Source: Podospora bellae-mahoneyi (taxonomy: Eukaryota; Ascomycota; Sordariomycetes; Sordariales; Podosporaceae). Taken from it: a DNA stretch of 64,000 nucleotides. Shown one piece after another: positions 1 to 11,058 of this stretch. Position 1 is the stretch's first letter; each line of letters starts with the position of its first letter. A model generated the notes under the pieces. It ran no database searches. It was not told the DNA's origin and saw only the letters and a list, made by a program, of their open reading frames with translations. Where the stretch lies: NCBI RefSeq assembly GCF_035222275.1, contig NC_085883.1:2356001-2420000 (forward strand), in the 5' to 3' direction. The translations under genes were made by a program, and so were the position numbers.

Positions 1-1
1 G

Positions 2-1339
2 GGCCCCCCAGGCACAGGGAAGTCATCCCTCTCCCTCGCGTTGGCAGGCTTCTTCAAAATGAGAATCTACATCGTCTCTTTGTCGTCCATGACCGCCACA
101 GAAGAAAACCTCGCCTCCCTCTTCGCTGAACTCCCCCGGCGGTGCGTCGTGCTGCTGGAGGACATTGACACGGCCGGTTTGACCCACACCCGCGACCCTG
201 CTTCCCAACCTGATTCCTCCTCCCCCGGCGGCGAACCCCCCCTCCTCCTCGCCGCCCCCCCAGTCCCAGACCCGAAAAGTAAACCCACTCCCCTCCCCGG
301 CCGCCTCTCCCTCTCAGGCCTCCTCAACATCCTCGACGGCGTCGCCAGCCAGGAAGGCCGCGTGTTGATAATGACGACCAACCACCTCGAGAAACTCGAC
401 AAGGCCCTCATCCGCCCCGGCAGGGTAGACATGCAAGTCAAATTCGACAAGGCGGACACCTCCATGGTTGCCGCCATCTTCCGCGCCATCTACGCCCCCC
501 TTGAAGAAGACACCGCCCCCGCCCCGCTATCTTCATCTCAATCCCCTGCTCTTGCCGCGCTCGAGAAAAGACTCAACCCCCGTTCCGACGCCTCCCGGAA
601 AGAAAAGGACGAGAAAAAACAAGAGGTCTTGAACAAAGTCGACGCCCTAGCAAAAGAATTCGCCTCCAAAATCCCCACCATGGAGTTCTCCCCTGCCGAG
701 ATCCAGGGTTTTCTCCTGAAAAATAAACGCAACCCTGAAAAGGCCGTCGAGGGGGTGGAGGAGTGGCTTGTTGTTGCGAGGAAGGAGCAGAAAGAAAGAG
801 AGGTGGAACAGGCCAAGAAGAAGGAGGAGGAGGCGAAGAAGGCGGCGAAGAAGGCTGCGAAAAAGGCAAAGAAGAAGGCTGCGAAGAGGAAGGCGAGGGG
901 GAAGAAGAGGAGGGGGGATGATACCACTGAGAGTGAGGACGGGACGGACAGTGAGAGCGGGAGTGAGGCGGAGGAGAGTGATAGTGAGGGGAGCGAGAGT
1001 GAGGAGGAGAAGACGAAAAAGAAGAATAAGGAGGGGAAGAGGACTGAGAAGAAGAAGAAGGGGAAGGAAAAGGAGAAGAAGCTGGCGGTGGAGGTTAGGG
1101 TTGATACACCCCCTCCGAGCGGCTCTGAAGCCGACAAGGTGGCCGTGCCTGGACTCAAGCTGGATGAGAAGCCCGCTGCTGCTGTTGTTGTTGCTGCTCC
1201 TCCGGCGAAGGCGATGACGATTGATACAAAAAAGGCTAATGAGGAGGAGGTGGAAAGGGCGCAGGTGTCGGGAGATTCGGGGTATGGTGCTACTGCTGCT
1301 GAGAGGGATGCTGTTGCTCCCGTTGAGGTGGTTGCTTGA
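2..1339 (+). CDS. BCS1-like AAA ATPase, 3' part (5' end outside the window)
   Basis: The reading frame is open from the first bases and begins inside the Walker A loop (GPPGTGKSS, positions 2-28). It is therefore the C-terminal part of an AAA ATPase. Next come a Walker B-like LLEDID, a roughly 40-residue Pro/Ser-rich insert, the conserved SLSGLLNILDGVAS block, sensor-1 MTTNH and the arginine-finger region LIRPGRVD. This order is that of the BCS1 family. Mitochondrial Bcs1 inserts the Rieske protein into complex III, but filamentous fungi carry many paralogs of unclear role, and the insert suggests this is one of them. After a short helical segment there is a very long Lys/Glu/Ser-rich low-complexity tail (from about nt 780) that the yeast protein lacks. 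The N-terminal targeting and BCS1-specific domains lie outside the window, so cellular location cannot be judged. Confidence 0.85.
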   Translation, partial: GPPGTGKSSLSLALAGFFKMRIYIVSLSSMTATEENLASLFAELPRRCVVLLEDIDTAGLTHTRDPASQPDSSSPGGEPPLLLAAPPVPDPKSKPTPLPGRLSLSGLLNILDGVASQEGRVLIMTTNHLEKLDKALIRPGRVDMQVKFDKADTSMVAAIFRAIYAPLEEDTAPAPLSSSQSPALAALEKRLNPRSDASRKEKDEKKQEVLNKVDALAKEFASKIPTMEFSPAEIQGFLLKNKRNPEKAVEGVEEWLVVARKEQKEREVEQAKKKEEEAKKAAKKAAKKAKKKAAKRKARGKKRRGDDTTESEDGTDSESGSEAEESDSEGSESEEEKTKKKNKEGKRTEKKKKGKEKEKKLAVEVRVDTPPPSGSEADKVAVPGLKLDEKPAAAVVVAAPPAKAMTIDTKKANEEEVERAQVSGDSGYGATAAERDAVAPVEVVA

Positions 1340-3785
1340 GAAACGTGAGGGAGGATGGTGTATGATATAATATGGGTTGTGATATGGGATGGGTAAGGAA
1401 GGAAGGCTTTATTTTGCCTTGGGCTTTTCATGTGCATCTAGGGGGCGTTTCTTAGCATACTACATACATACTACGTTTACGTGCGTCGAGTGTTGAGCAT
1501 TCTACTAGAAGAGCTGGAAGATTACGAACAAAAATGAAAATGATTCAATGGATGGTGGAGATCAATCGTGAGTGAGTGATATGTTTTTGTGAGCATGAGT
1601 TTCGAAAAGTGTGCTGAGCGTGTAAGAGGTTGTGAGAGGGCAGTGAGAGGATGAAAAGTGTGTGAGTGTGTAAGAGGATCAGTGGAATGAGAGATGATGA
1701 GTGTGTGAGAGAGGGTTGTAAATGTCAAGAGTGTATAGTGAGTGTGAATGACCAAGTGACACTTGTGTGTGACAGTCTCTGACGAAAATGAAAATGAGGG
1801 CTACCTGGAAGACCCTCCGTGATCGGTACCCCCCCTGTAGATTGATAAGAGTATCTCTGCCAGGGAACCACCATCATGTCACGCAATCAGCTCCACCGCC
1901 TCGCGAGGGTGGTTGCAATAAGAAAAGGCTCGTGCCCGCCTTTGCTGCCTCAAGATCGATACGATAAATAGTGGGGTTGATGAAGGTTGACCTTGCCAAG
2001 CCACAGTGAGGACGTAGGAGAGACGCATCATCATCATCATCATGGAAACTCGAAATGCTCGGTGAATATCTCTCTGATGATGGTGATCGAGACGGCGGGT
2101 ATTCTCCCAAATGGGAACTTGACCGGTTCGGTTCCAACTCAGCCACCTGAAGGGAGGGGATGGTGGGATGCATCGGGGGACGCGGGCTGGGTTGTTCCTG
2201 CAGAGGCGAACGACACGATGATGGGGGGTGGCCGTGTCGATCTGGCGAATTGGAGGGTTTTGTAGTATTTTTTTTGTAAGACCCTGAATCACAAGGAAAA
2301 GTTGGTCGAGGGGCGGGCACAAGGGGCTCTTGTCGCGGTTACCGTTGCCACGACCCGAGGGACCTTGTACATACGTACGTACAATGAGATTTTTTTTTAT
2401 TCCCTCTTTGATGCTCCAGCACGAAAACTCAAGACCCGGACGACTGGGACATGGTGATGGTGGGCCCGTTCTGGGTTGTCTCCGGCTATTTTCTCCGTTG
2501 CAGTTCCCGAAGGAGGGATTTCCAGAGAGGGATATCGACGGCGTGAACCTCAACGGCTGTCGATGGTTTTGGAGTACGACACCGGATCAGCTGCTGTGCT
2601 CTTCGACCTGTCCGGTCAGTGTATCACCAGAGCAAAGATGGGTATCTAGTAATTAGAGACTCTTTTAGTAGTCACCGGCGAGGCTTGTCAGTCACAAGCC
2701 TCTCCAACATCGAAAACGACCGCAAGCTCCAACGTCGTCGGACTGGGCAGTGGGTTCAACTCCGTCAAACTGGGCTGGCTGGTGGGGATTTCTCTTTATC
2801 AATCTTGCATGAAACCTCCACTTCAGAGATTAGATCCGCGCAAGGCCGACGAAGGAAACCCACAGCGGGGGGAGAAGGCCGAGAGAGGGACCACGAGAGA
2901 GTCGAGGGTTGGTGGTGACTGGTGAGGCACTCGAGACGACATGAGTGTGGTGGTTGCGCGTCCGACATCGTCCCAAGAAATATCGTATGGCGTGTCTGGC
3001 GGGGAGATGCCCACGTACGTCCTTGCTAGTATTGTGTTGGAACCCGGCAGGAGGTATTGTTCCCTGTCCGTTGTCCACCTCCCGTTGTCCACCCCCCGTT
3101 GTCACCCGCCGTTGTCCGCGTCGCCGTCCCCGCTGTGGTCAAAGTATTTGAACCTCCCGCATCCTCTTTCTGTCGGTGTTGTGCCTTGTCTCTTGTGTTC
3201 CCTATTATTTTTATTCTTTCTCGAAATCCTAGTTCCTGGTGCTGTGTTGTTGTATACATACCCTTCTCCAACATTCCCAACCCCAACAGAGGAAAAACAG
3301 AGATAAGACGAGAGACAGGTACAGTTGCCCCCACTCTTTTTTTTTTTTTTGTTCCTGTCACCTCAGACAGCCACAGACATTCGTGACACTCTGGTTTGTC
3401 GAATATGCAGATCTACCACATCACCGCCATCTGTTGTTCCATTCCTAAAAAATCGATAGCCAATATTGGACAGATATTGGAAGACTGCTGGGGCAAGAGA
3501 TAGTGGGGTCTGCTTAGGTGGTTCCTCGTTCCTCAATGGGCAACAAAAGGCGGTGACCAGGACAGCTCCAGCAAAACATTAGATGAGCCCACTTTGAGCG
3601 CTAGCTGACTACCCCTCCAAAAGTCTAAAGACCCTCCGTCTCCCGCCTCACGTCCCATCTCCTCGTCCCTTTTTTTTACGACACGACTCCCCCCCCCCAA
3701 CAAACAAACGCTCGCCGAACCCAATTGCACCCTCCAGCACCCTCCAGCACCTTCCAGTTACCTCCCAGCACCTCCTCTCAGCACC
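1340..3785. other. Intergenic region between the AAA ATPase and ERG13
   Basis: This 2.4 kb region has no convincing gene. It holds a GTGAG/GTGTG-rich stretch (about 1560-1760), a short CAT repeat near 2027, T-rich runs, and a C-rich minisatellite at 3068-3120. The last 150 bases before ERG13 are C-rich with repeated CAGCACC units, as in promoters and leaders of highly expressed fungal genes. Confidence 0.6.
3068..3120. repeat. Degenerate CCGTTGTCC minisatellite
   Basis: CCGTTGTC-containing units occur four times in a row at a spacing of roughly 13-16 bases, with small changes between copies. It is a local tandem repeat in the ERG13 upstream region. I see no coding role. Confidence 0.6.
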
Positions 3786-5609
3786 ATGGCCTCCCGTCCC
3801 CAGAACATTGGCATCAAGGCCATCGAAATCTACTTCCCCAGCCAGGTCAGTTTACGCTACTGAGAGACGACGAGTCAACAAACTGTTCTGGTTCTGGTTC
3901 TGGTTCTGGCTCTGGCTTTGGACCCAACATCGCTGACAGCTGTCACGGGCATAGTATGTGGAGCAAACCGAGCTTGAAAAGTTCGATGGCGTTAGCACGG
4001 GCAAGTATACAATTGGTCTCGGCCAGACTAAGATGAGCTTCTGCGACGACCGTGAGGGTATGTGTTTATTATCTCCATCTCTAACAGCACAACACTTCAC
4101 TTCACTTTTGCCTCCCCAACAAAATTCAACAACACCCCATCGTTACACAGAGAATTTTACCCCCTGCTGTAATGTGTGGTGCCTTGTCTTTATTACGTTG
4201 CGCCACCACCGGGTTCCTGTTCCCCAGCCCCTGGGCGGCAGGCGTCGGACAGTGGGGTATCCATGGCAGTGGGGGCTCGTTGTGTTGTGGTGTGGTATTC
4301 AGGGGCTGACATGCGGGCCCCGCCTTTCTAGATATCTACTCGTTCAGCTTGACTGTCGTGTCCAACCTCCTCAAGAAGTACAACATCGACACCAACTCGA
4401 TCGGCCGTCTCGAGGTCGGTACCGAGACCATCCTCGACAAGTCCAAGTCGGTCAAGTCGGTGTTGATGCAGCTGTTTGGCGACAACACCAACATTGAGGG
4501 TGTCGACACAGTAAACGCCTGCTACGGCGGCACCAACGCCGTTTTCAACTCTGTCAACTGGATCGAGTCTTCTGCCTGGGATGGCCGCGATGCCATTGTT
4601 GTTGCCGGTGATATTGCCCTCTACGCCAAGGGCAATGCCCGCCCGACTGGTGGTGCCGGTGCCGTTGCGCTCTTGATTGGTCCTGATGCGCCCATCGTTT
4701 TCGAGCCCGGCATGCGTGGCAGCTACATGCAGCACGCCTATGACTTCTACAAGCCCGACCTCACCTCCGAGTACCCCTATGTTGATGGCCACTACTCCAT
4801 CAACTGCTACTCCGAGGCCCTCGACGGTGCTTACCGCGCCTACTGCAAGCGCGAGGCCCAGCTCACCAAGGGCGTCAACGGCCATGCCAACGGCAACGCC
4901 AACGGCGTAACAGACGACATCCTCAAGACTCCCCTTGACCGCTTCGACTACATGGCTTTCCACGCCCCTACCTGCAAGCTCGTGCAAAAGTCGTATGCCC
5001 GCCTCCTCTACCACGACTACCTTGCCGACCCTGAGCACAAGGCTTTCGCCGAGGTTCCCGCCGACATCCGCGACATGGACTACAAGAAGTCTCTGACCGA
5101 CAAGGTTGTCGAGAAGACCTTCATGACCCTCACCAAGAAGCGCTTCCAGGAGCGCGTCAACCCCGCCATCCAGGTTGCTACTCTTTGCGGTAACATGTAC
5201 TGCGCCAGCGTCTGGGGCGGTCTTGCCAGCTTGATCGGCCACGTCGACAGCGCCAACCTCCAGGGCAAGCGCATCGCCCTCTTCTCCTACGGCTCCGGTC
5301 TTGCCGCCTCCTTCTTCTCTTTCCGCATCAACGGCAGCACCGAGACCATTTCCAAGACTCTTGACATTCCCCAGAGACTTGTCGCTCGCCGCGCCGTCCC
5401 CCCAGAGACCTACGACTCGGTATGTCTCCTCACCTTTTGACTGTCAGGTAACTATTGCTAACTTGTCTCAGATGTGCGACCTCCGCAAGAAGGCCCATCT
5501 CCAGAAGGACTACGTCCCCACCGGCGAGGTGTCCACCATTGCCCCCGGCACCTACTACCTCGAGAAGGTCGACGACATGTTCAAGAGGTTCTACGCCGTC
5601 AAGGAGTAA
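3786..5609 (+). CDS. ERG13: Hydroxymethylglutaryl-CoA synthase
   Basis: This enzyme condenses acetyl-CoA with acetoacetyl-CoA to give HMG-CoA, early in the cytosolic mevalonate and ergosterol pathway. Four exons join in phase: 3786-3845, 3955-4057, 4332-5419 and 5472-5609, giving 462 residues, the usual family length. The N-terminus begins [20 protein letters not shown]. The catalytic cysteine lies in NACYGGTNA at about residue 118, and further family blocks include [17 protein letters not shown] and [11 protein letters not shown]. Intron 1 (109 nt) carries a GGTTCT hexamer repeat (3885-3920), intron 2 is long (274 nt), and intron 3 (52 nt) has a GCTAAC branch site. Third positions are overwhelmingly C throughout, the mark of strong expression here. 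A 304-codon open frame opposite exon 3 is a by-product of that codon use. Confidence 0.97.
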
Positions 5610-6108
5610 ACCAAGGAGTAAAACGAAACAAAAAGCATGGATGATGAATATATACCAAGAGAGGAGGACGTAATATTTTGTGTTCAAAGACAAAAGACAG
5701 GAGGCGGCATTACATACCCATAGACGACGACTGGAGGACCGGCCGGATGCCGGTAGTCGGATATTATATTGGGAATGGTACTGGGATACGGGTTGGACGG
5801 GACGGGACGGGATAGGAAAGGTGGGGTGGGAGGACGTAATAGAGCGTTTAATACCATGATTTCATTCTTGCGGTTGTTGGTGTATCATGAGTGTTTTGTT
5901 GCCTGAGGTTTGAGCCGGCGTTCAGGGGGTGGTGGTGGGGCGGCTGGACGTTTGGTGTTGCTGGATATTGTTGAATGTACGGTCAGGATCGGGTGTCGTG
6001 TCGATGGACGATGGGATGGAACGGTTGTATGTTTGAAGTGTCCTGATATCTATTGTGAGTTGTTCTATGGAAATGGGAACATTAAACCTCTTTGTCCTCT
6101 GATATCTA
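5610..6108. other. Convergent 3' region between ERG13 and the LPX1-like gene
   Basis: The two neighbouring genes end toward this 499-base region. It contains G-rich tracts such as repeated GGGAC near 5800 and no open frame worth calling. It should hold both 3' UTRs. Confidence 0.5.
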
Positions 6109-7454
6109 CTACAACTTTGACTTGTCTCCCCCTTCCTTCTTGGGCTTCCTCACCGGCCGTCCCCCCATCCACCCCTCAAACTCCTCACTAATCACCCACT
6201 TTTCCTCGTCTCTCTTCTTGGCCCACCGCTCAAACTCTTCCTGCTCCCTCTTCCAGTGCTCGAGGTCCTCGACGAGGAAGTCAGCGGCGTAGGTGGCGAC
6301 CTCGGTCGTCCTCTCCATTGGGACAAGGTGGCCATACCCCTCGATGGTGACAGCTTTCACCCTTCCGTTCTTCGCGCCTCCAGAACCGCCCGGACCGACT
6401 CCGGTCAGGTCGAGCTTCTCCTGCCGGATGTCGGGCGGGTTGACGTTTGACTCTGAGCCGAAAATCCAGATGCAGCCCGGCCGGAGGTGGGGGAGCTTGT
6501 TCGCCGTTGCTGGGCCGCCTTCGGGACGGTAGAAGGGGAAGTCGGGGTTTTTATGCACGACTTCGTCTGCGTCGGGGATGAGATCCCAGTCAAGTTCGTG
6601 TTTACCCCCTCCCATCAACTTCTGACGGATGGGGCGGTAGTAGGTGAAACTCTCCATGTGTTTGGTTGTCAACAGTGTGACTGAGCCAGCAGGGGCATCG
6701 GGGTAGATTCTTGTAGGGGTTGGTCGGAGGCCGTGTTCGAGCCAGGAGTTGAACACGCGGGGGTCCCAAGTGCGGTAGAAGGGGTTGGATTGGAAGGCTG
6801 ATTTGGCGGCGGCGAGGGAGGGCCAGATGTCGCGGCGGAAGGCGGAGGCTTTCATGGGGGCGAAGCCGTATTTGGGGCCTTTGGATTGGAACCTGGAGAG
6901 GACCGGGTCCAAAAGAATGAGGGAGGAGAGGAGGCGGGGATGGAGGAGGGAGAGGTTGACTATGATGTTTGCGCCGAAGGAGTGCCCGACACCGATGAGG
7001 GGGCGGGGGAGGGAGTGGCGGAAGTGATTGGTCAGGTGGAGGAGGTCGCGGGTGTGATCTATCCACGAGGCTATGCGATTGTTAGCACCATGAACAATGG
7101 ATTGGGTGGAAGTGTGGGCATACGGTCGTTGCCTAGGTTGGCTTCGTTGAGGATGCCGGATTGGCCTTGGTGGGTTACGTCTGCTATCCAGATGCCGCGG
7201 ATTTGGACGCCGCGGCTGTTGAGGAGGGATAGGAGGTCTTCCCAAAGGGGCTCGTAGAGTTCTTTGGGGAAGCCATTTGCGTGGGCGGCGATGATGGAGA
7301 CGTCGCCGGGGGAGGGGGTGAGGTTGTTGAGGGGGATGTATTGTTTGACGGCGAGGAGGAGGGGTTCTTCTTGGGAGTGGGCGGTGGCGTGGGGGTATTC
7401 GCGGATGTGTTGGGATTCGATGGTATGGTTCTTGATCAGGAATGAAGAGGCCAT
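6109..7454 (-). CDS. Peroxisomal LPX1-like alpha/beta hydrolase
   Basis: Two exons on the minus strand (7454-7124 and 7070-6109) separated by a 53-nt intron give 430 residues. The start is the ATG at 7454 (MASSFLIKNH), and an open frame reaching 7539 is intron read-through. The N-terminal part has the HANGFPKELYEPLWEDLL block of fungal Lpx1/AKT2-type hydrolases. The nucleophile elbow GHSFGAN lies near residue 140, and a late EGYGHLVPME supplies a likely catalytic His. The protein ends in SKL, a classical PTS1 peroxisomal import signal. In yeast, Lpx1 is a peroxisomal lipase, and related proteins sit in some Alternaria toxin pathways. I infer a peroxisomal acyl-ester hydrolase. The substrate is not evident. 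Confidence 0.85.
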
Positions 7455-8053
7455 TTTGGCGGTTGGCTGGGTTGGAAGTGAACAATGAGAAGAAGTGAAG
7501 GGTGAGTTTGTGAGATGTGAGGTTGCATATGTAAGTCAAGGATCAGTTTACCCGTTCAGTTTAGTTCGGTTATGTGGCTTGGTCAAGGTGGACGGCAGTC
7601 TACGCGAGTGAGAGAGGGTGGTTTTATGTACTGGTTGGCAGTCGTAAAATCACAAGAGAGATTCAATTGATATATGATTCCATCGACCCGCGAATTCCGT
7701 ATCTCTCTCTCATATGAAGCTCATGTGAGGTTGAGATGCATCAATGCAAGGCAGGCTGTTATAGGTGCCGACCAACAGTGAGGTTCGCTTGGGGAGACCC
7801 CAGATGGGAAAGTGCCGAGGCATGCAACGCCCCGCGGGAAAACCAAGACCCACGGCCGCTTCCCCGGATTTAAATTCCGCTCGGCAACGGGACCGGGCCC
7901 GGAAAACGGGCAGAAGGGACTTGACTTGTGAAGCCGATGGGTTTGCTTTGTCAGTTGGGAGTGTTTTGTTCCTCAAAGCTTTGAGAGTAGTGCACAGCAA
8001 GGATAGCACAGACTTGAATTGAAAAGCCGTCATCGGTTTTCAATCAGTTATGA
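7455..8053. other. Upstream region of the LPX1-like gene
   Basis: This 599-base region contains the promoter of the minus-strand LPX1-like gene and the 5' flank of tRNA-Val. I see no other gene. Confidence 0.4.
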
Positions 8054-8127
8054 GGTTCCGTGGTGTAGTTGGTTATCACGTCAGTCTAACACACTGAAGG
8101 TCTCCAGTTCGAGCCTGGACGGAATCA
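8054..8127 (+). tRNA. tRNA-Val (anticodon AAC)
   Basis: A 74-nt cloverleaf without an intron. The acceptor arm GGTTCCG pairs with CGGAATC (one G-T pair) and is followed by discriminator A. The anticodon stem TCAGT/ACTGA encloses CTAACAC, with AAC as anticodon. The T arm TCCAG-TTCGAGC-CTGGA contains the B box, and the D arm TGGTGTAGTTGG contains the A box of the internal Pol III promoter. A short TTTT run about 10 nt downstream could terminate transcription. CCA is not encoded, as expected for a nuclear gene. Confidence 0.96.
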
Positions 8128-9152
8128 AACCACATGTCTTTTGCCTCCTCTCTACATAGGAGACCAGTCTTTTCCTTTTGCCTGCCAGCCAGCGTGAGAT
8201 GATTCTGACTCTCGATTTTGCTATTCCTTCCAAACTGTAGTTGTTCCACCTATACCTTGGCTCCTCCCCTCCCCCGTCCTTCCTCTTTAACGTCCTCACG
8301 CCTTCCTCTGTGACACCCTCACGCCTTCCTCTTCAACCCTCTCGCTCCTTCCTCTTCAACACCCTCCCACACCCTTCTCTTTTCTCCTTTTGTCCTCATA
8401 TACCAGGGGTATCCTGCAGCAGATTTACTGGCCGGCAACCCAAGGAGATCAAGAACGTTCTTGGGCGTTGCATGATGATACTGGTTTCTTTCTTTCTTTG
8501 TTTTTTTTTTTTACCCCATCTGCTCTTTCTGTCCTTTTCCCTTTCAGATTGGGGGTCGTTATTGAATTGCTCTGACCTTTGGGAAGGGTGTATTTCAAGG
8601 CTATAATTTCTGTTGGCTTTTTCCTCCTTTGAAGAGAGATCAATTTTATTATTATTATTTGTTTTTTTATTTTTTTTTGTGTTTTTTTTTATTTTTATTT
8701 TTTTCGTTATGGACTTGACTTTTGTTGGGCCATGAGGAAGATTGGGTTGGTGTCTGTAGGTGGTTATTGCTTGTGAAGCTGTATGTGAAGTTGAATGTCG
8801 AGATGTTGGAGGCACAGGGAGAGAGGAGAAGAGTTGCATGCACCTGCTCTTCATATCAAAATATCAAGCTATCCGACCTGGTTATTAGAGAGTCACCTCT
8901 CTTGCTGTAGTAGTTTACAGTTCTGGTGTTGTTGTTCTACTGACTTGCAATGTCCACGTGTGGTGTTTTCAATCTCACTCTTGTTTGATCCATTTGTCCA
9001 CAGGAAAAGCCACATACAAAAGTCTCCAATTGTTCAAATAAGTATCAACACTCACATCGTCGATATGATAATTGCTTGCTTGTTCATTTACTCGCTTAAA
9101 CAGCCTAGACTGCACAGTTCTTTTTTCCCAAGCCTTGAATCAAGCCTCTTGC
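8128..9152. other. Intergenic region with T-rich low complexity
   Basis: This region separates tRNA-Val from the 3' end of the CCDC174-like gene. It has a CCTTCCTCTT-type repeated tract (8275-8380) and long T-rich runs with TTATTATTATT (about 8490-8705). I found no supported gene. Confidence 0.5.
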
Positions 9153-10226
9153 TTAAACCTGCCCTTCCTTTTCCGCCTCCTTCTTCTTCTCCGTCACACT
9201 ACTACTCCCATCATCACCACCCCCTCCCACAAGAACATCCCCCAACTCCTCCAAAAACCTGCTGGCCTCCCTCTCCGCTTTCTTCACCCCCATCTCCCTC
9301 CTCCTCCCCTCAATCTCCCTCCTCCTCCTTTCCATCTCCTCCCTCCTCCTCAGCTTCTCCCTTTCCCTCCCCTCCCTCTCCCTCTCCGTCCGTTTCCTTT
9401 CCTCCTCCAACCCCTCCATCTCCTTCTGCCTCGTCTCCCCATCCTGACTAAACTTGTAGAACCCCACTCCCTTGGTCCGTATCTCCCAATTAGCATCATA
9501 ATGCGTCTCCGGCGGCGGCGTAGCGCTCCTATCCCTCTTCCTCGCCAACTCCTCCATCTGATTCGTCTCCTCAAACGCCCGAGCCTGGATGGTATCCCCA
9601 AAGATAAGATCAGAGGGCACAGCGACAGGGCGGCCGGCCATTTTCTCCAGGTCGATTTCCGAGGCGGCCGCGCGGTCGAGGGCTGCTTTTTGGGAGGGGG
9701 TTAGGAGGCGGGTTCGGCCGTAGGTGTCGGTGTATTCGATTGTGGCTTCTTCTTCTTCTTCTGGTTCGGAAGAGGAGGAGGAGGAAAGGTCTTCTGGGGG
9801 GCCGGGGTTGGATTCTGCCCATTTACGGTCGAAATCTACGAGGCCGTATTCTTTGCCTATGTAGTCGCCTCTTTGCATGGCGGCGTAGAGGCGGGATTTG
9901 GATTCTAGGCGTTGACGGGAGCGGGCTAAGTCTTCGAGTTCGGCGGAGGAGGAGGAGGTGGTGGTGGTGGGGGATTTGAGGGTGAGTTTTTCATCTTGGT
10001 CTTTTGGGCGGTTTTTGCGTTTGATTTTGACTGATTTGAAGAGGTCTTCGGTTTTGGATTTGGAGGGGCGGGGGCGGCCGGTGGACGGGGTGGATGAGGA
10101 CGAGGCGAGGAGGGAGGTGAGTTGGGAGGTGAAGGCGAGGGAGCCGGAGAGGTCGGTGGGGGAGGATATCTTTTGTTTTTTGGGGGGTGGTTGGCCGTAT
10201 AAGTGAGGGTCTTGGGGACGGGGCAT
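9153..10226 (-). CDS. CCDC174-like coiled-coil protein
   Basis: A single exon encodes 357 residues from the ATG at 10226. The N-terminal half is basic and Ser-rich. It is followed by DLARSRQRLESKSRLYAAM, an acidic run, EYTDTYGRTR, and later EIRTKGVGFYKFSQDGETR. The last two blocks resemble the hallmark segments of the CCDC174 family (DUF4078), nuclear proteins linked in animals to splicing and RNA surveillance. The C-terminal third is a long Arg/Glu coiled coil. It overlaps no other gene and faces the tRNA across a low-complexity region. The molecular role is inferred from family resemblance only. Confidence 0.8.
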   Translation of the reverse strand: MPRPQDPHLYGQPPPKKQKISSPTDLSGSLAFTSQLTSLLASSSSTPSTGRPRPSKSKTEDLFKSVKIKRKNRPKDQDEKLTLKSPTTTTSSSSAELEDLARSRQRLESKSRLYAAMQRGDYIGKEYGLVDFDRKWAESNPGPPEDLSSSSSSEPEEEEEATIEYTDTYGRTRLLTPSQKAALDRAAASEIDLEKMAGRPVAVPSDLIFGDTIQARAFEETNQMEELARKRDRSATPPPETHYDANWEIRTKGVGFYKFSQDGETRQKEMEGLEEERKRTEREREGREREKLRRREEMERRRREIEGRRREMGVKKAEREASRFLEELGDVLVGGGGDDGSSSVTEKKKEAEKEGQV

Positions 10227-11058
10227 GGTTGTGGTGGTGTAAAAACGTGACTGATAGTGGTGAGAACGGTGTGAGAGGTGGGTGTTTATTTGGTGAGCAA
10301 CTGTATGAGTTGAATCGTCAGTTGTCGGAGCAGAAAGATGTTGATGAGTTGATGAGGTGAGCTATGTCAAAGTGAATCTTCAGATGAAGTGAGATCGCAC
10401 AGTGCGCGCCCAGCTCCCGTCAGCTTCCCCAGACAGTGGATCTGGCACTAAAACAGGGGTGCTAGCACTGCTGGCGCATCTTGGCACCTTTCACCCAGCG
10501 TGCGCCTGACATTCCGTCGTCATGCATCTCGGCCACCTCGCACAAGCATGCTTCGGCTCGGAGCTCTTCTTCCACCGTCGTCCGGACTTGACTTTGGCAC
10601 CGGCACGCCATCTTTCATCCCTAGTAACTGCGCAGACTAGACCCAAGAGAACGGCACGGTATCTAACCCGCATAAACCCTGGTGCCTCGTGGCCTCCCTT
10701 CGTTAACCCCCACGCGCTGCCCACTCCTTTTTTCATTCTTCCCTTTCTCTTTTATAAGCTTGACATAGGTGGCCCTGATGGAAGTGGATCGCGACCGAGG
10801 AAAGAACACCATCGGCACATATCCCAACAGCTAGTTCCCTACCTACGCATTGCTCCTCCTAAATCTCGATACGATTACGCTCCTTTTACGATATAATACA
10901 CTAGATATGCCCCTGCTGCATAGCTCATCCTCTTGACAACGCGACCGGCATTCGAGCGTCCATTGCTACTACGATACCCCATTGCTTACCCCCTTACCTA
11001 CTCGGACCTCCGTGTTATCTGCCTCATCTCCATCACCAGTCTTAGGAACACATCCGCG
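10227..11058. other. Divergent promoter region, CCDC174-like and small membrane protein
   Basis: The two flanking genes point away from each other, so this 832-base region should hold both promoters. The part nearer the small gene carries stacked C-rich and ATAC-rich leader sequence. I found no other gene. Confidence 0.5.

Noticed and set aside
538-1437. Ser/Phe-rich 299-codon frame opposite the AAA gene tail
   Set aside because: It is the complement of the Lys/Glu/Ser low-complexity tail, with no independent evidence.
4328-5242. 304-codon open frame opposite ERG13
   Set aside because: It mirrors the C-ending codons of ERG13 exon 3 and has no family motifs. A strongly biased sense gene often leaves an open antisense frame.
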